DNA of 35,388 bases from NCBI GenBank assembly GCA_001939945.1, contig MOEB01000043.1, forward strand, positions 1-35,388. The letters are read 5' to 3'. A program made the translations under genes and the position numbers. The notes beneath the pieces were generated by a model, which had not been told where the DNA came from, ran no database searches, and worked only from the letters and a program-made list of their open reading frames with translations. Source of the stretch: Aerophototrophica crusticola (lineage in GTDB: Bacteria > Pseudomonadota > Alphaproteobacteria > Azospirillales > Azospirillaceae). Below, in pieces: positions 16,160 through 25,689 of this stretch. Each line of letters begins with the position of its first letter. Position 1 is the first letter of the stretch.

Positions 16160-17272
16160 ATGACCAACCTCCTGGACCTGGCCGACGAGATGGTGCCCGA
16201 CAGCGCCGTCCAATCGCGCATGGCCGCCCTGGGCTGGGGCGACGCCATGACCTGGGAGGAGTACGAGCTGATGGTCATGCGGGCCATCGCCCCGGGGGAG
16301 GGGAAGTTCGACCTGTGCAGCTTCGACTATGTCCACCCCGTCTCCATGCAGGCCCACTGGCCGGAGCACCAGCGCAAGCCCACGCCGGTGCGCCTGTCCT
16401 ATACCGACTGGGGCGACCCGGACGCGCCCACCGTGGTGCTGCTGGGCGGCATCGCCAATACCGCCCGGCGCTGGGACCCGCTGGCCCTGGCCCTGGCCCA
16501 GCGCGGTGGCTTCCGCGCCGTTTGCCTGGACTGGGCCGGGCGCGGCATGAGCGAGTGGATGCCCTGGCAGGGGGACTACACCCCCGACGCCCATGTGGAA
16601 CAGGTGCGCCAGTTCATCCAGCACCTGGATTGCGGCAAGGTCAGCATCATCGGTTCATCCCTGGGCGGCAGCACGGCGCTGGCGCTGGCGGCGCGGCACC
16701 CGGGGCTGGTGGACCGGCTGGTGCTGAACGACATCGGCCCCTTCATGCCGGCGGAGCGGCGCCGGCGGCGGGCCCAGGCGGTGGCCCGCTATTATGTCTT
16801 CCGCAAGCCGGCGGATTTGTTCCGCCGCACCGGCGCCTCGGCCAAGAATGACGGCCCGGTGACGGAGGACGAGCTGCTGCACAACACCTATTTCCAGACG
16901 GAATGGTCGGACGGGCGTGGCGGCCGGGTCTACCGCCACGACCTGAGGGCCCTGCAGGCCTATGCCGAGCAGGCCCAGTGCAGCCTGGAACAGTGGGACG
17001 ACTGGGCAAGGCTGCAAGGCCAGCCGGTGCTGGTGATCCACGGCATGGTCTCTGACGCGCTGCTGCCAGAGACGGTGGCCCAGATGGTCGAGCGGCCCAA
17101 CACCACCTTGATGGAAGTGCCTGACACCGGCCACACCCCGGCCCTGGGTGACGAGAACCAGATCCACTTCGTCACCCGGTGGCTCCAGGGCGGCGGGGTG
17201 GACGGGCATTTCTGCTGCCTGAACCCGCCCACCCCGGTCCGCCACCTGTTCTCCTCGGCGGCCAAGAAATAG
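16160..17272 (+). CDS. cytoplasmic alpha/beta hydrolase
   Basis: 370 residues, no signal peptide. The catalytic triad reads Ser167 (GSSLGG), Asp299 (GMVSDALLP) and His325 (DTGHTPAL). LDWAGRGMSEW follows the usual D-x-x-G-x-G-x-S element. An N-terminal extension of about 70 residues precedes the hydrolase fold and includes a helical segment (MTWEEYELMVMRAI). Good ribosome site GAGGA seven bases before the ATG. The substrate is unknown; the family includes esterases, lactonases and C-C bond hydrolases. It follows the exported esterase by 27 bases on the same strand and converges with the response-regulator gene, with 24 bases between stops. Confidence 0.85.
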   Translation: MTNLLDLADEMVPDSAVQSRMAALGWGDAMTWEEYELMVMRAIAPGEGKFDLCSFDYVHPVSMQAHWPEHQRKPTPVRLSYTDWGDPDAPTVVLLGGIANTARRWDPLALALAQRGGFRAVCLDWAGRGMSEWMPWQGDYTPDAHVEQVRQFIQHLDCGKVSIIGSSLGGSTALALAARHPGLVDRLVLNDIGPFMPAERRRRRAQAVARYYVFRKPADLFRRTGASAKNDGPVTEDELLHNTYFQTEWSDGRGGRVYRHDLRALQAYAEQAQCSLEQWDDWARLQGQPVLVIHGMVSDALLPETVAQMVERPNTTLMEVPDTGHTPALGDENQIHFVTRWLQGGGVDGHFCCLNPPTPVRHLFSSAAKK

Positions 17273-17296
17273 GGCCGCCAGGGGCCCGAACCCCCT

Positions 17297-18388
17297 TCAG
17301 TCCAGCCAGAAGCCGATGGCGGCACCATCTGACGCCAAGCCGCCGGATGCCGTGGCGCCCAGGGAAAGCGCTTCCACCAGCCCGGCGGCGGACAGGGCGG
17401 AGGATACGGAGGCGCGGACGGACGGCGCGCGTAGCGGCGACGACAGGGCCTGGCTGGCCACCATCACCCCGTGGATGCCAGCCAACGGGATGTCCGTGCC
17501 CGTGGCCGGGACCAGGTCCGACCCGGCGGCACCCAGCAACCAGGGAACCGGCTGCCCCGTCGCGTCGTGGGAGAAGCGGCCTGCCTCGCGGTCCAGCCGG
17601 TAGGCGCCCAGGCGCAGCGCCGAGGGCTGGACCCCATGCCCGGCCGGCCCGGCCCCCATGGCCGCCACCAGGGCCCGGGGCGTCGTGCCAGGGTCAGCCG
17701 CCAGCAACTGCCGGCCGTGGGCAAGGGCCAGGCCCACCGCCGGGGCCAGGTAGCGGGACGGCTCCGCCAATTCCGCCAACAGCACGACGGCACCGCCGCC
17801 GGGCAGGGGGAAAAGGTCGGCGCGGGCGCCGGTCCCGGCCCGGCCGGTCAGCAACCGCCCGGCCACGCCCCGACCCGCCACGGCCAGGGCCGCCTCGAGC
17901 CCCAGCGAGTCGGCGGCAAGGTTCAGCTCCGCCCGGCGCCGCGCCTCCTCGGCGGCGGCCGCCGCGTCCTGCCGCAGCTTGCGCCGCTCCAGGATGGACA
18001 AGACCCGGTTCTCCAGCAGGATGCGGTTGAAGGGCTTGGGCAGGAAGTCCTCCGCGCCCTGCTCCATGCAATGGGCCGTCTCCTCCACGTTGGTCAGCGA
18101 GGTGATGACCAGGACGGCCATCTGGTCCATGGCGTTGTTCTTGCGCAGGCGGCGCAGCACCTCCGCCCCGTTCAGGCGCGGCAGGTTCAGGTCCAGCAGC
18201 ATCAGGTCGAACGGGGTGGCGGCCGCCACCTCCAGCGCCTCCCGCCCGTCGCGGGCGATGCCGACTTCGCTGAAGCCGGCCTTGCGCAGGTACATCTCGA
18301 TCAGCTGGTTGCTGAACTCGTCATCCTCCACCAACAGGATCCGCTCCGGCCGGGACTCGCCCCGGCCCGCCTGTCCAACATCTGACAT
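17297..18388 (-). CDS. response regulator with a degenerate SpoIIE/PP2C-type output domain
   Basis: 363 residues. Receiver domain about 15-135: acidic pair E21/D22/D23, phospho-Asp66 (LMLLDLNLP), a Thr/Ser switch (VITSLT) and K in LPKPF. A short coiled coil (about 135-160) leads to a C-terminal region whose order of motifs matches RsbU/SpoIIE phosphatases: ADLFPLPGGGAVVLLAE (for GDFYD..PLPDG..VIGD) and LGAYRLDREAGRFSHDATGQPVP (for the AGHPPP region). The metal-binding GDVSGHG stretch has become AELAEPS and the AGHP His is Gln, so phosphatase activity is unlikely. It may still bind a partner such as an anti-sigma antagonist (inference). Start ATG 18388 with GAGG upstream. Transcribed alone. 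Confidence 0.8.
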   Translation of the reverse strand: MSDVGQAGRGESRPERILLVEDDEFSNQLIEMYLRKAGFSEVGIARDGREALEVAAATPFDLMLLDLNLPRLNGAEVLRRLRKNNAMDQMAVLVITSLTNVEETAHCMEQGAEDFLPKPFNRILLENRVLSILERRKLRQDAAAAAEEARRRAELNLAADSLGLEAALAVAGRGVAGRLLTGRAGTGARADLFPLPGGGAVVLLAELAEPSRYLAPAVGLALAHGRQLLAADPGTTPRALVAAMGAGPAGHGVQPSALRLGAYRLDREAGRFSHDATGQPVPWLLGAAGSDLVPATGTDIPLAGIHGVMVASQALSSPLRAPSVRASVSSALSAAGLVEALSLGATASGGLASDGAAIGFWLD

Positions 18389-19049
18389 CGTGAAGCCTCA
18401 TCACTCTGGTTGCCCGGGCAGGCCGACGGCTCCGGCGGGAACTGTGCTACGACCCCGCGACCCGATGTCCTGGATTGCGGTCGCGGTCCCTGGTTTACAG
18501 GACAGGTTGCGGTCGGTGCGATGGATGTCAAGCCGGAAGTATATGATGATTCTTGTGTAAATGTATTTTTAGGCATATGCCGCGGAACTTCTATGGGGAA
18601 CAATCCCCTGATTCGGTAAGACAAGCACAAGTGGTCCGGCATTCCGGGCCGGGAGCGACCGGGGCGTGCAGGATAGGTTCGGCGGGATAATCCGGAAGCA
18701 AGCGTCGCGCGCAATGGACCGGCTGGTTGCCGCAGGCATCCAGAATCGAACTTGGCGGGCCCGGCGGAATTGATCTGCACACCCCCATGGTCTTCCTTGA
18801 TCTGGCCCATCACGGGGTTGGAGATAATCTGGCTGCTTCCTGGAAGTATTCGAGCTTGAATACGAATGAGTGCAGAAGGCCAGGCAGAGCCATCGATTGA
18901 TCCACCTCAAATAATCCACGAGCCATGCGCTTGTGCTGCATGGCTGGATTTCCTTGTTGCTGAATCTCATGATTTCGCCTGTAACGAAAGTGGTATAGAG
19001 TTCCCCAGGTGACCGTGCCCTTTGTTCCTAGCTCAGTGGAAAACAGCCC
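18389..19049. other. 660-bp gene-free stretch of lower G+C
   Basis: This is the largest gap in the window. From about 18530 to 19010 the base composition drops well below the surroundings (for example 18541-18580 is mostly A/T). It holds an imperfect palindrome GTATTC-GAGCTT-GAATAC (18846-18863) and upstream regions of the response regulator (left end) and chemoreceptor (right end). Short frames on both strands have no ribosome site or recognisable product. A decayed foreign insertion or long regulatory region are both possible. Confidence 0.5.
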
Positions 19050-20594
19050 ATGCGGTTAAGCCTGAGGCAGCAGGCCTTGCTGCTCATGTCCGTCGGCATC
19101 GCCCTGGTGATCGCGGCATCCACCTTCCTCGGGGCGGACCGCATCTCGTCGCTGCTGTCCGAGAACCTCCGCGAGCGGGCGGGGCTGGTGGGCAAGGTGC
19201 AGGCCGACTCGCTCGTCACCGCGATCTGGCAGCTGGACAAGGCCGCCGCCATGACCTCGCTGGAGGCGCTGAAGCAGGACCAGGACTTCCTGGGCGCCAC
19301 GGTGAAGGATGACCGCGGCAACGTCTTCGCCGAGCTGCCGGTGACGTCCAAGGCCCGGACCTTGGTGGTGGACCAGGCCATCGAGAAGGACGGCAAGAAG
19401 ATCGGCCAGCTCACCCTGACCTATGGCCTGGACCGGGTGGCGGCGGAGCAGCGCGGCCTACTGCTGGCCAATGTGGGCGCCGGCGTCGTGACCGTGCTGA
19501 TCGCCCTGGGCATCCTCATCTATGTGCTGCGCCTGATCTTCACCCCGCTGGCGGAGGCCCGGACCGTCCTGGGCGCCCTGGCGGAAGGGCGTCTGCCGGA
19601 CCGCGTGCCCGGCCGTGACCGCCATGACGAGGTGGGGGAGATGGCCCGCGCCATCGCCGTGCTGCGGGACGAGCTGGCCCGCAAGGCCGAGCTGGAGGCC
19701 CTGGAGGCCAAGCGCGGGGCCGAGCTGGCCGCGGAGCGCAAGCGCAGCATGATGGACATGGCGGGCAGCTTCCAGGAGCAGGTCGGCGACCTCATCATGG
19801 CGGTGGGCGACGTGGCGCATGAGATGTCCACCTCCGCCTCCACCCTGTCCGACGCCACCACCCGGACCCATGAGGTCTCCAGCCAGACCGCCAACACGGC
19901 GGACTCGGTCAGCGGCAGCGTGCAGACCGTCGCCGCCGCGGTGGAGGAGCTGGCGGCGTCGACGGTGGAGATCTCCCAGCGGGTGGGCGAGAGCCACCGC
20001 GCCGCGGACGCGGCCTCGGCCCGCGCGTCGGAGGCCATGCGCCGGGTGGAACTGCTGGTCAGCGCGTCGGAGCGCATCGGAAGCGTCGTCAGCCTGATCT
20101 CCGAGATCGCCGGACAGACCAACCTGCTGGCCCTGAACGCCACCATCGAGGCGGCACGGGCCGGTGAGGCTGGCAAGGGGTTCGCCGTGGTGGCCAGCGA
20201 GGTGAAGAACCTCGCCAACCAGACCGGCCGCGCCACGGAGGAGATCGCCGAGCAGATCACGGAAATCCAGCGCGCCACCGCCACCGCGGCGGAGGACATC
20301 CGCGAGATCGCCAACACCATCCGCACGGTGACCAGCATCTCCGCCTCCGTCGCCGCGGCGGTGGAGGAGCAGAACGCTGCCACCAGCGAGATCAGCCGCT
20401 CGGTCCAGCATGCCGCCCAGGGCGTGGCCCAGGTGAACGAGAACACCGCCGCCGTCGTGTCCGACGCGGCGGAGGCCGGCCGGGTCGCCACGTCGGTGGG
20501 TGACGCGGCCGTGCGCCTGCAGACGTCCTATGTGGAGCTGGAAGGGGCGGTGGTCCGCTTCCTGGACGTGCTGCGCCAGGGCGAGGCGGCGTGA
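19050..20594 (+). CDS. methyl-accepting chemotaxis protein
   Basis: 514 residues: a first membrane helix (about 8-28), a periplasmic domain of about 105 residues (29-135), a second helix (about 138-162), HAMP (about 163-215, [21 protein letters not shown]) and a long coiled-coil signalling domain with the highly conserved hairpin tip ([20 protein letters not shown] onward, about 351-391). The C-terminus lacks a CheR-binding pentapeptide. The periplasmic domain ([17 protein letters not shown], then [12 protein letters not shown]) resembles small CHASE8-like input domains. Receptors of this type signal to CheA/CheW kinases. The next gene starts within its stop codon (GTGA), so it is translationally coupled to a c-di-GMP protein with a similar membrane layout, linking this receptor to c-di-GMP control as well as or instead of flagellar chemotaxis. 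The ribosome site is weak. Confidence 0.92.
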   Translation: MRLSLRQQALLLMSVGIALVIAASTFLGADRISSLLSENLRERAGLVGKVQADSLVTAIWQLDKAAAMTSLEALKQDQDFLGATVKDDRGNVFAELPVTSKARTLVVDQAIEKDGKKIGQLTLTYGLDRVAAEQRGLLLANVGAGVVTVLIALGILIYVLRLIFTPLAEARTVLGALAEGRLPDRVPGRDRHDEVGEMARAIAVLRDELARKAELEALEAKRGAELAAERKRSMMDMAGSFQEQVGDLIMAVGDVAHEMSTSASTLSDATTRTHEVSSQTANTADSVSGSVQTVAAAVEELAASTVEISQRVGESHRAADAASARASEAMRRVELLVSASERIGSVVSLISEIAGQTNLLALNATIEAARAGEAGKGFAVVASEVKNLANQTGRATEEIAEQITEIQRATATAAEDIREIANTIRTVTSISASVAAAVEEQNAATSEISRSVQHAAQGVAQVNENTAAVVSDAAEAGRVATSVGDAAVRLQTSYVELEGAVVRFLDVLRQGEAA

Positions 20595-22702
20595 CCGGAC
20601 CCGGGGACAAGGGGCAGGCCATGGCGGGTCAGGCGATGGCAGGCGACGGCGGCGGGGAGCGGGCCGGCAACCGCCCGGGAAAGCGCGGCGCCGCGGGCGG
20701 GCTCTGGTCCTCCCTTTCCGTCCGGCAGGCGGTCCGTGGCCTGTCCGTGGCCGTCATGGTGGGGCTGGGCCTGACGGCGCTGGAGATGGGCTGGTCCGTC
20801 CTGCGGGAGCGGGACAAGGTGGAGCGCCTGGGCGGTGAGATCCTGGACCTGCTGGACGGCGCCGCCACCGTGGCCGTCTGGACCTTCGATCCCGACCTGG
20901 GCCGCCGTGTCGCCAATGACGCCCTGACCCTGGAGGCGGTGCACGGGCTGGATCTGATGTACCGCAACAGGGAGGTGCTGGCCACCGCCCGCCGGACGGA
21001 GAAGCGGGAGTCCTGGCTGGGCAGCTTGGTCTTCGGCGACCTGCGGGTGATGGAGCGCCCCCTTTACCGGCCCCAGGCCGTGGGTGGGGCAGAGGTGGCC
21101 GCGGGGGAGGCAACGGGCAGCGTCCGCCTGCACCTGGACCTGCAGGTGATCAGCGCCGACCTCTGGGCTTTCCTGGCCAACGCGTTGGTGGGCGGGCTGC
21201 TGCGCAACCTGGTGCTGGGCATCGCCCTGACCCTGGTGTTCAACCGTTCCCTGACCCGGCCGCTGATGGACCTGGGCCGTGACATCGAGCAGATCGACCC
21301 CACCATGCCCGAGGAATCGTCCGTGCCCGTGCCGAAGGGGCACGAGCGGGACGAGCTGGGCGCCATCGCCGTGCGGGTGAACCAGGTGCTGGTGCGGCTG
21401 GCGGCGGTGCAGGCGGACCTGCGCCGCTACTCCACCCGCGACCCCCTGACCAAGCTGCCCAACCGGGCCCTGTTCGAGGAGACGCTGGGCGCCGCCCTGG
21501 CCCGCGCGCAGCGGGAAGGCAAGCCCTTGGCCGTGATGGCCGTCACCATGTTGCCCGGCGCGCTGCGCAAGGGCGGGGACCGGGCCGTGCTGGACATCGC
21601 CACCCGGCTGACCGACTGTACCCGCAGTGCCGACCTGGTGGCGCGGCTGGCCGCCGACGAGTTCGTGGTGGTGCTGTCGGACAGCGACGCGGTGGGCGCC
21701 ATGCGGGTGGCCGACCGCTTCATGGCGGGGTTGGGCCACGGCCTCGCCCTGCCCGAGGGGCGGATTGACAATTCCCCCGCCCTGGGCATCGCCCTCTATC
21801 CCCTGGACGGCGGCACGGCGGAGGCGCTGACCACCAAGGCCCGGGCCGCGGCCCAGGCCACCAGCCCCGGCAGCATCGGCTATGCCGCCCCCGGCATGGG
21901 GGAGCAGTCCCGCGCCATGCTGGCCCGGGCCGACGGGCTGATCGCCGCGCTGGAGCAGGGCGGCATCAAGCTGATGTTCCAGGCACAGGTGGAGGCGGGC
22001 AGCCGCCAGCCCCAGGCGCTGGTGGCCATCCCCCGGTGCGACCTGCCGCGGGAAAGCCTGGAAGGGCGGGATCTGGTGACGGCAGCGCGGGAGGTGGGAC
22101 TGGAGGTGGCCCTGCAGGACCATGTGCTGCGGGAGGCCTTGCGGGCGGCGGCCCAGGGCCCCGACCTGCCCATCGTCGTGCGCTGCGTGGAACGGCAGTT
22201 GGCCGACCCGGATTTCCCGACCCTGGTGGAGCGCCTTCTGCGCCACGGGGCGGGGGAGGGGCCGGGCGTGCCCCTGGTCCTCCTTGCCCCCCAGGGCGTG
22301 GCCGAGAGTGCGGCCTGCCTGGACGGGTTGGCCCGGCTGCGGGCCCTGGGGCTGGAGGTCTGGCTGGACGTGACCCAGCCGGAGGCGGTGACCATCGGCC
22401 TGCTGAGCGAGGGGCGCTGCTCCGGCCTTGAGTTCCTGGCCCCCAGCACGGGGCTGGAGATGCCGCCGGCCCTGTCCGCGCTATTGTCCCTGGCCCAGTC
22501 CCGCGGCTTGATGGTGGCCGCACGCGGGGTGGAGGGGGCGGGGCAGTGGGCGGCCATCCTGCGCTCCGGCACGAAGCGGTTCCGCGGCACCCTGGTCGCA
22601 CCACCCGTGGCCATGGCCGACATGGCCGCCCAGATCGCCACCCTGCCGGAGCGCGCCGACCGCGGCCGCCAATCCGGCCCCGACGGGGGAGGCACGGCAT
22701 GA
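20591..22702 (+). CDS. membrane GGDEF-EAL protein with both active sites lost but I-site kept
   Basis: 703 residues from a GTG overlapping the chemoreceptor stop codon by four bases. One helix near 48-68, a periplasmic domain ([19 protein letters not shown], similar in style to the receptor's), a second helix near 200-218, HAMP-like linker, GGDEF-like domain (about 280-430) and EAL-like domain (about 450-690). The GGDEF signature is AADEF (354-358), which should abolish cyclase activity. Eight residues upstream of it, RSAD in TRSADLVAR keeps the RxxD product-binding I-site. The EAL domain lacks EALLRW, the paired catalytic Asp and LKIDR-type motifs (positions read PQALVAI and LEFLAPS), so it is not a phosphodiesterase. 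It is best read as a c-di-GMP receptor working with the receptor and enzyme on either side. Confidence 0.85.
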   Translation: MTGPGDKGQAMAGQAMAGDGGGERAGNRPGKRGAAGGLWSSLSVRQAVRGLSVAVMVGLGLTALEMGWSVLRERDKVERLGGEILDLLDGAATVAVWTFDPDLGRRVANDALTLEAVHGLDLMYRNREVLATARRTEKRESWLGSLVFGDLRVMERPLYRPQAVGGAEVAAGEATGSVRLHLDLQVISADLWAFLANALVGGLLRNLVLGIALTLVFNRSLTRPLMDLGRDIEQIDPTMPEESSVPVPKGHERDELGAIAVRVNQVLVRLAAVQADLRRYSTRDPLTKLPNRALFEETLGAALARAQREGKPLAVMAVTMLPGALRKGGDRAVLDIATRLTDCTRSADLVARLAADEFVVVLSDSDAVGAMRVADRFMAGLGHGLALPEGRIDNSPALGIALYPLDGGTAEALTTKARAAAQATSPGSIGYAAPGMGEQSRAMLARADGLIAALEQGGIKLMFQAQVEAGSRQPQALVAIPRCDLPRESLEGRDLVTAAREVGLEVALQDHVLREALRAAAQGPDLPIVVRCVERQLADPDFPTLVERLLRHGAGEGPGVPLVLLAPQGVAESAACLDGLARLRALGLEVWLDVTQPEAVTIGLLSEGRCSGLEFLAPSTGLEMPPALSALLSLAQSRGLMVAARGVEGAGQWAAILRSGTKRFRGTLVAPPVAMADMAAQIATLPERADRGRQSGPDGGGTA

Positions 22703-22742
22703 GCCGCCGCCCAGCCCCCCGCCCGGCGAGCGGCTGACCGCC

Positions 22743-24794
22743 ATGGTCCCCGGCTTCTCCCGCCCCCTTGATCGTTTGCGGCAACGGTCGCGGCAGTCCC
22801 TGACTGTCTGGCTGGGCTGGCGCGCCCTTGCCGTGGCGCTGGGCGTCGCGCTGTTGGTGGGCAGCGTCGCCGCCGGCCTTGCCGGCATGTCGGAACGCGG
22901 CCGGCTCACCGACAGGCTGGGGCAGACCCTGGCCGTCACCAGCCTGGCCGCCCGCCCGGTGCTGGAGGGCAAGGACCATGCGGCGGCCGAGCGGCTGGCC
23001 CGATCCCTGGTGGAAAGCGGGGCCACCGACCGGGTGGAGCTGCGGGCCGCCGACGGCACGCGGCTGGCCAGCCTGCGCCATGACGGGGAGGAACCCGGCC
23101 TGGTCGGGCTGCTGCTGGGCGGCGCGATCCAGGCCGTGCAGCCCATCCAGGACGAGGCCGGAAACACCGTCGGCACCTTGGCCTTGGGCATGTCCGCCGC
23201 CGGCGTGGCCCGGCTGGGCAGCGCCGCGGTCCTGCCGTTGCTGCTGGCCGGCTTGCCCTGCGCGCTGCTGCTGGGCGCGCTGCTGACGCTTCAGGTCCAT
23301 GCCCGTATCGTCCGTCCCCTGCGGGAGTTCGGGGAGGCCCTGCGCGGCGGTCGTGGCGCCGACCCGGCGGCCCTTTCCCTGCCCATCCCGCCGAACCATG
23401 AGGAGAATGAGCTGGGCCGCGTCGTCCGCAGCGTGTCGGAGACGCTGGGAGACCTGGGCACCGCCCAGGCGGACCTGTACCGCATGGCCCGCCGCGACCC
23501 GCTGACCGGCCTGCCCAACCGCATGAGCATGACCGACAGCCTGGCCCGGGCGGTCACCGCTGCCCGCAACCATGACGGCCAGCTCGCCCTGCTCTACCTG
23601 GACCTGGACCGGTTCAAGCATGTGAATGACAGCCTGGGGCACGCCGCAGGCGACAAGCTGCTGCTGGCCGTGGCCCAGCGCCTGCGTGAGCTGGTGGGCT
23701 CCCCCGAGGGCCTCGCCCGTATGGGCGGGGACGAGTTCATGCTGCTGCTGGAGCGGGTCACCGACCGCTCCAAGGTGATCCGGCTGGCGGGGGAGATCGT
23801 GGATTCCCTCTCCCGCTCCTATTCCATCAATGGCCAGCCGGTGCATGTCAGCGTGTCCATCGGCATCAGCCTGTGGCCGCGGGATGGGACCGACGGCGAA
23901 CAGCTCATCCGCAGCGCCGACACGGCCATGTACGCGGCCAAGGCGGCGGGGGCTGGCACCTGGCGCTTCTATTCGCGGGAGATGCTGGAGCGCTCGCTGG
24001 TCTTCCTCCGCACGGAGGCTAGCCTGCGGGAAGCGCTGGAGCAGGAGCAGCTGGAAGTCTTCTACCAACCCAAGCTGCGCTCGGCCAACGGCCGGCTCTA
24101 TGGCATGGAGGCGTTGCTGCGCTGGCGCCGCCACGACCGCTATGTCAACCCGGCGGAGTTCATCCCCATCGCGGAGGACACGGGCCTGATCATCCCCGTG
24201 GGCGCCTGGGTGCTGCGTACGGCCTGTGCCCAGGCCATGCGGTGGAGCCGGCTGCACGGACCGCTCCAGATGGCGGTGAACGTCAGCGCCCGCCAGCTCG
24301 CCCTGCCGGAGTTCGCGGAGACGGTGCGTGCGGCGCTGGAGGAATCGGGCCTGCCGGGGGAGCAGCTGACCCTGGAGATCACCGAGTCCATGCTGATGGA
24401 CAACATCGACTCCGCCATCGAGGCGCTGCGCAACCTGCGCAGCCTGGGTTGCGGCATCTCCGTGGATGATTTCGGCACCGGCTACTCATCCCTGTCCTAC
24501 CTTCGCCAACTGCCCATCACCCAGCTCAAGATCGACCGCACCTTCATCAAGGACCTGCCGGTGGACACGGCCATCGCCGAGACGGTGCTGACCCTGGCCG
24601 CCAAGCTGAACCTGCAATGCGTGGCCGAGGGGGTGGAGACCGACGCCCAGTACCAATGGCTGGTCCGCGCCGGCTGCCACCTGCTCCAGGGGTTCTTCAT
24701 CGCCAAGCCCCTGCCGGTGCGGGAGTTCGAGCAGCAGTTCCTGCCCGGCCCCGGCCTGCGGTTGGTCAGCGCCCGGGACGGGTTGGGAAGCTGA
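22743..24794 (+). CDS. membrane GGDEF-EAL bifunctional c-di-GMP enzyme
   Basis: 683 residues. Membrane helices about 24-50 and 157-182 enclose a periplasmic domain of about 105 residues with TDRVELRAADGTRLASL; HAMP-like linker to about 245. The GGDEF domain has an intact GGDEF (328-332) and DLDRFKHVNDSLGH. The I-site position reads GSPE rather than RxxD, so product inhibition is probably absent. The EAL domain has all catalytic landmarks: EALLRW (456-461), NVSARQL, LEITESMLM, VDDFGTGYSSL, LKIDRTFI and EGVET. It could therefore make and break c-di-GMP. It starts 40 bases after the degenerate paralogue and completes a three-gene operon in which all proteins share the layout of two helices around a small periplasmic sensor. 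Confidence 0.92.
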   Translation: MVPGFSRPLDRLRQRSRQSLTVWLGWRALAVALGVALLVGSVAAGLAGMSERGRLTDRLGQTLAVTSLAARPVLEGKDHAAAERLARSLVESGATDRVELRAADGTRLASLRHDGEEPGLVGLLLGGAIQAVQPIQDEAGNTVGTLALGMSAAGVARLGSAAVLPLLLAGLPCALLLGALLTLQVHARIVRPLREFGEALRGGRGADPAALSLPIPPNHEENELGRVVRSVSETLGDLGTAQADLYRMARRDPLTGLPNRMSMTDSLARAVTAARNHDGQLALLYLDLDRFKHVNDSLGHAAGDKLLLAVAQRLRELVGSPEGLARMGGDEFMLLLERVTDRSKVIRLAGEIVDSLSRSYSINGQPVHVSVSIGISLWPRDGTDGEQLIRSADTAMYAAKAAGAGTWRFYSREMLERSLVFLRTEASLREALEQEQLEVFYQPKLRSANGRLYGMEALLRWRRHDRYVNPAEFIPIAEDTGLIIPVGAWVLRTACAQAMRWSRLHGPLQMAVNVSARQLALPEFAETVRAALEESGLPGEQLTLEITESMLMDNIDSAIEALRNLRSLGCGISVDDFGTGYSSLSYLRQLPITQLKIDRTFIKDLPVDTAIAETVLTLAAKLNLQCVAEGVETDAQYQWLVRAGCHLLQGFFIAKPLPVREFEQQFLPGPGLRLVSARDGLGS

Positions 24795-24834
24795 GGTGCT
24801 CGGTCCTCCCCGTCGGGGTGGGCCAAGCCACCTG
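24795..24834. terminator. convergent gap with short hairpins
   Basis: CCCCGTCGGGG (24808-24818) and GGTGG-GCCAAG-CCACC (24817-24832) are alternative small stems between two converging genes. They may act as a weak bidirectional terminator; no T-runs are present. Confidence 0.35.
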
Positions 24835-25596
24835 TCATGACGGCCCGCCGCCGGACCATCGTTCGCGCAGGGCGCGGAGTTCGCCGCTCCCCTCCAACTC
24901 CTTCACGGCGGCCAGGATCGCCTGGGCATGGGGGCCGTCGCGGCGGGCGGCGCAGCGGATCTCGAGCGGGTCGATCTCCCGCACCACCGCCACACGGTCA
25001 CGGAGTTGGGGGTTGGCCTCCAAGTGCCGGCGGAGGACCAGACTGTTGACCACGCCATAGTCGGTGTGCCCTGCCGCCACCTTGTCAACCACCGACGGCG
25101 CCCGCTGGGCATCGCTGCGGACCAGGGTGCCCTCGGCGAAGGCGGCCTCCAGCGCCGGATAGACATAGCCCAGGGTGGTGGCAATGGTGCCGCGCAGGTC
25201 CTTGATCTCCGCCGGGGCGGGTAGCTCGGCGGGGGCGATGACCAGGTTCACGTGGGTGAAGACCGGTTCCGACCAAGCCAGGGCCGCCACCACGTCCGCC
25301 GGGAACCAGCGCTCGGTGGCATAACAATGCATGTCCAGGGACAGGATGTCCGCCGTCACCCGCTTGCGCGGCCGGTTGGTGATCCGCACCGGCAGGCCCA
25401 ACCGGGCCCCGATGGCCCGGTACAGGTCGGGCAGCAACCCTTCATGCCCCCTGTCCGACATTTCCGCCAGGACCAGCGGCGGTCCCCAGCCCTCGCTGAC
25501 GGCGGCTGTCAACATGCCTTCGCTGCCGCGGGCCGTCGGCGTGGCGAGAAGCAGCGACAGGACGACCGTCGCCAGCACGCTGTGTGCCTTGCCCAT
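24835..25596 (-). CDS. amino-acid-type periplasmic binding protein (SBP family 3)
   Basis: 253 residues from the ATG at 25596, with a signal peptide (AHSVLATVVLSLLLATPTARG). The body fits the family-3 fold: GLLPDLYRAIGARLGLPV (for G-x-x-x-D-L), then DLRGTIATTLGYVYP and VVDKVAAGHTDYGVVNSLVLRR. GHTDYGVVN corresponds to the G-x-x-D-a segment of polar amino acid binding proteins. No permease or ATPase is linked. It lies 93 bases after the three-receiver kinase gene on the same strand, so it may be the fourth gene of the phytochrome operon. An orphan family-3 protein beside kinases can act as a periplasmic sensor subunit; here no partner kinase with a periplasmic domain is present, so that remains open. 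Confidence 0.82.
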   Translation of the reverse strand: MGKAHSVLATVVLSLLLATPTARGSEGMLTAAVSEGWGPPLVLAEMSDRGHEGLLPDLYRAIGARLGLPVRITNRPRKRVTADILSLDMHCYATERWFPADVVAALAWSEPVFTHVNLVIAPAELPAPAEIKDLRGTIATTLGYVYPALEAAFAEGTLVRSDAQRAPSVVDKVAAGHTDYGVVNSLVLRRHLEANPQLRDRVAVVREIDPLEIRCAARRDGPHAQAILAAVKELEGSGELRALRERWSGGGPS

Positions 25597-25689
25597 GCGC
25601 CCACCCCGCTGCCCGAAACCGCGCCACGGCGAAGTGTGCACGAAAAAGTGGTAGGGCGCGAGCGCCTGTCACGGAAGGACGCCGGTACT

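Noticed and set aside
18580-18625. GGAAC motifs near 18585 and 18597 as EcfG promoters.
   Set aside because: No GTT follows at 16-18 bases, and the orientation does not fit a nearby start codon.
18569-18970. Minus-strand frames in the low-G+C gap that might be a decayed transposase.
   Set aside because: Parts read a little like IS5-type segments in more than one frame, but there is no catalytic motif, terminal repeat or target duplication visible. Not enough to call a mobile element.
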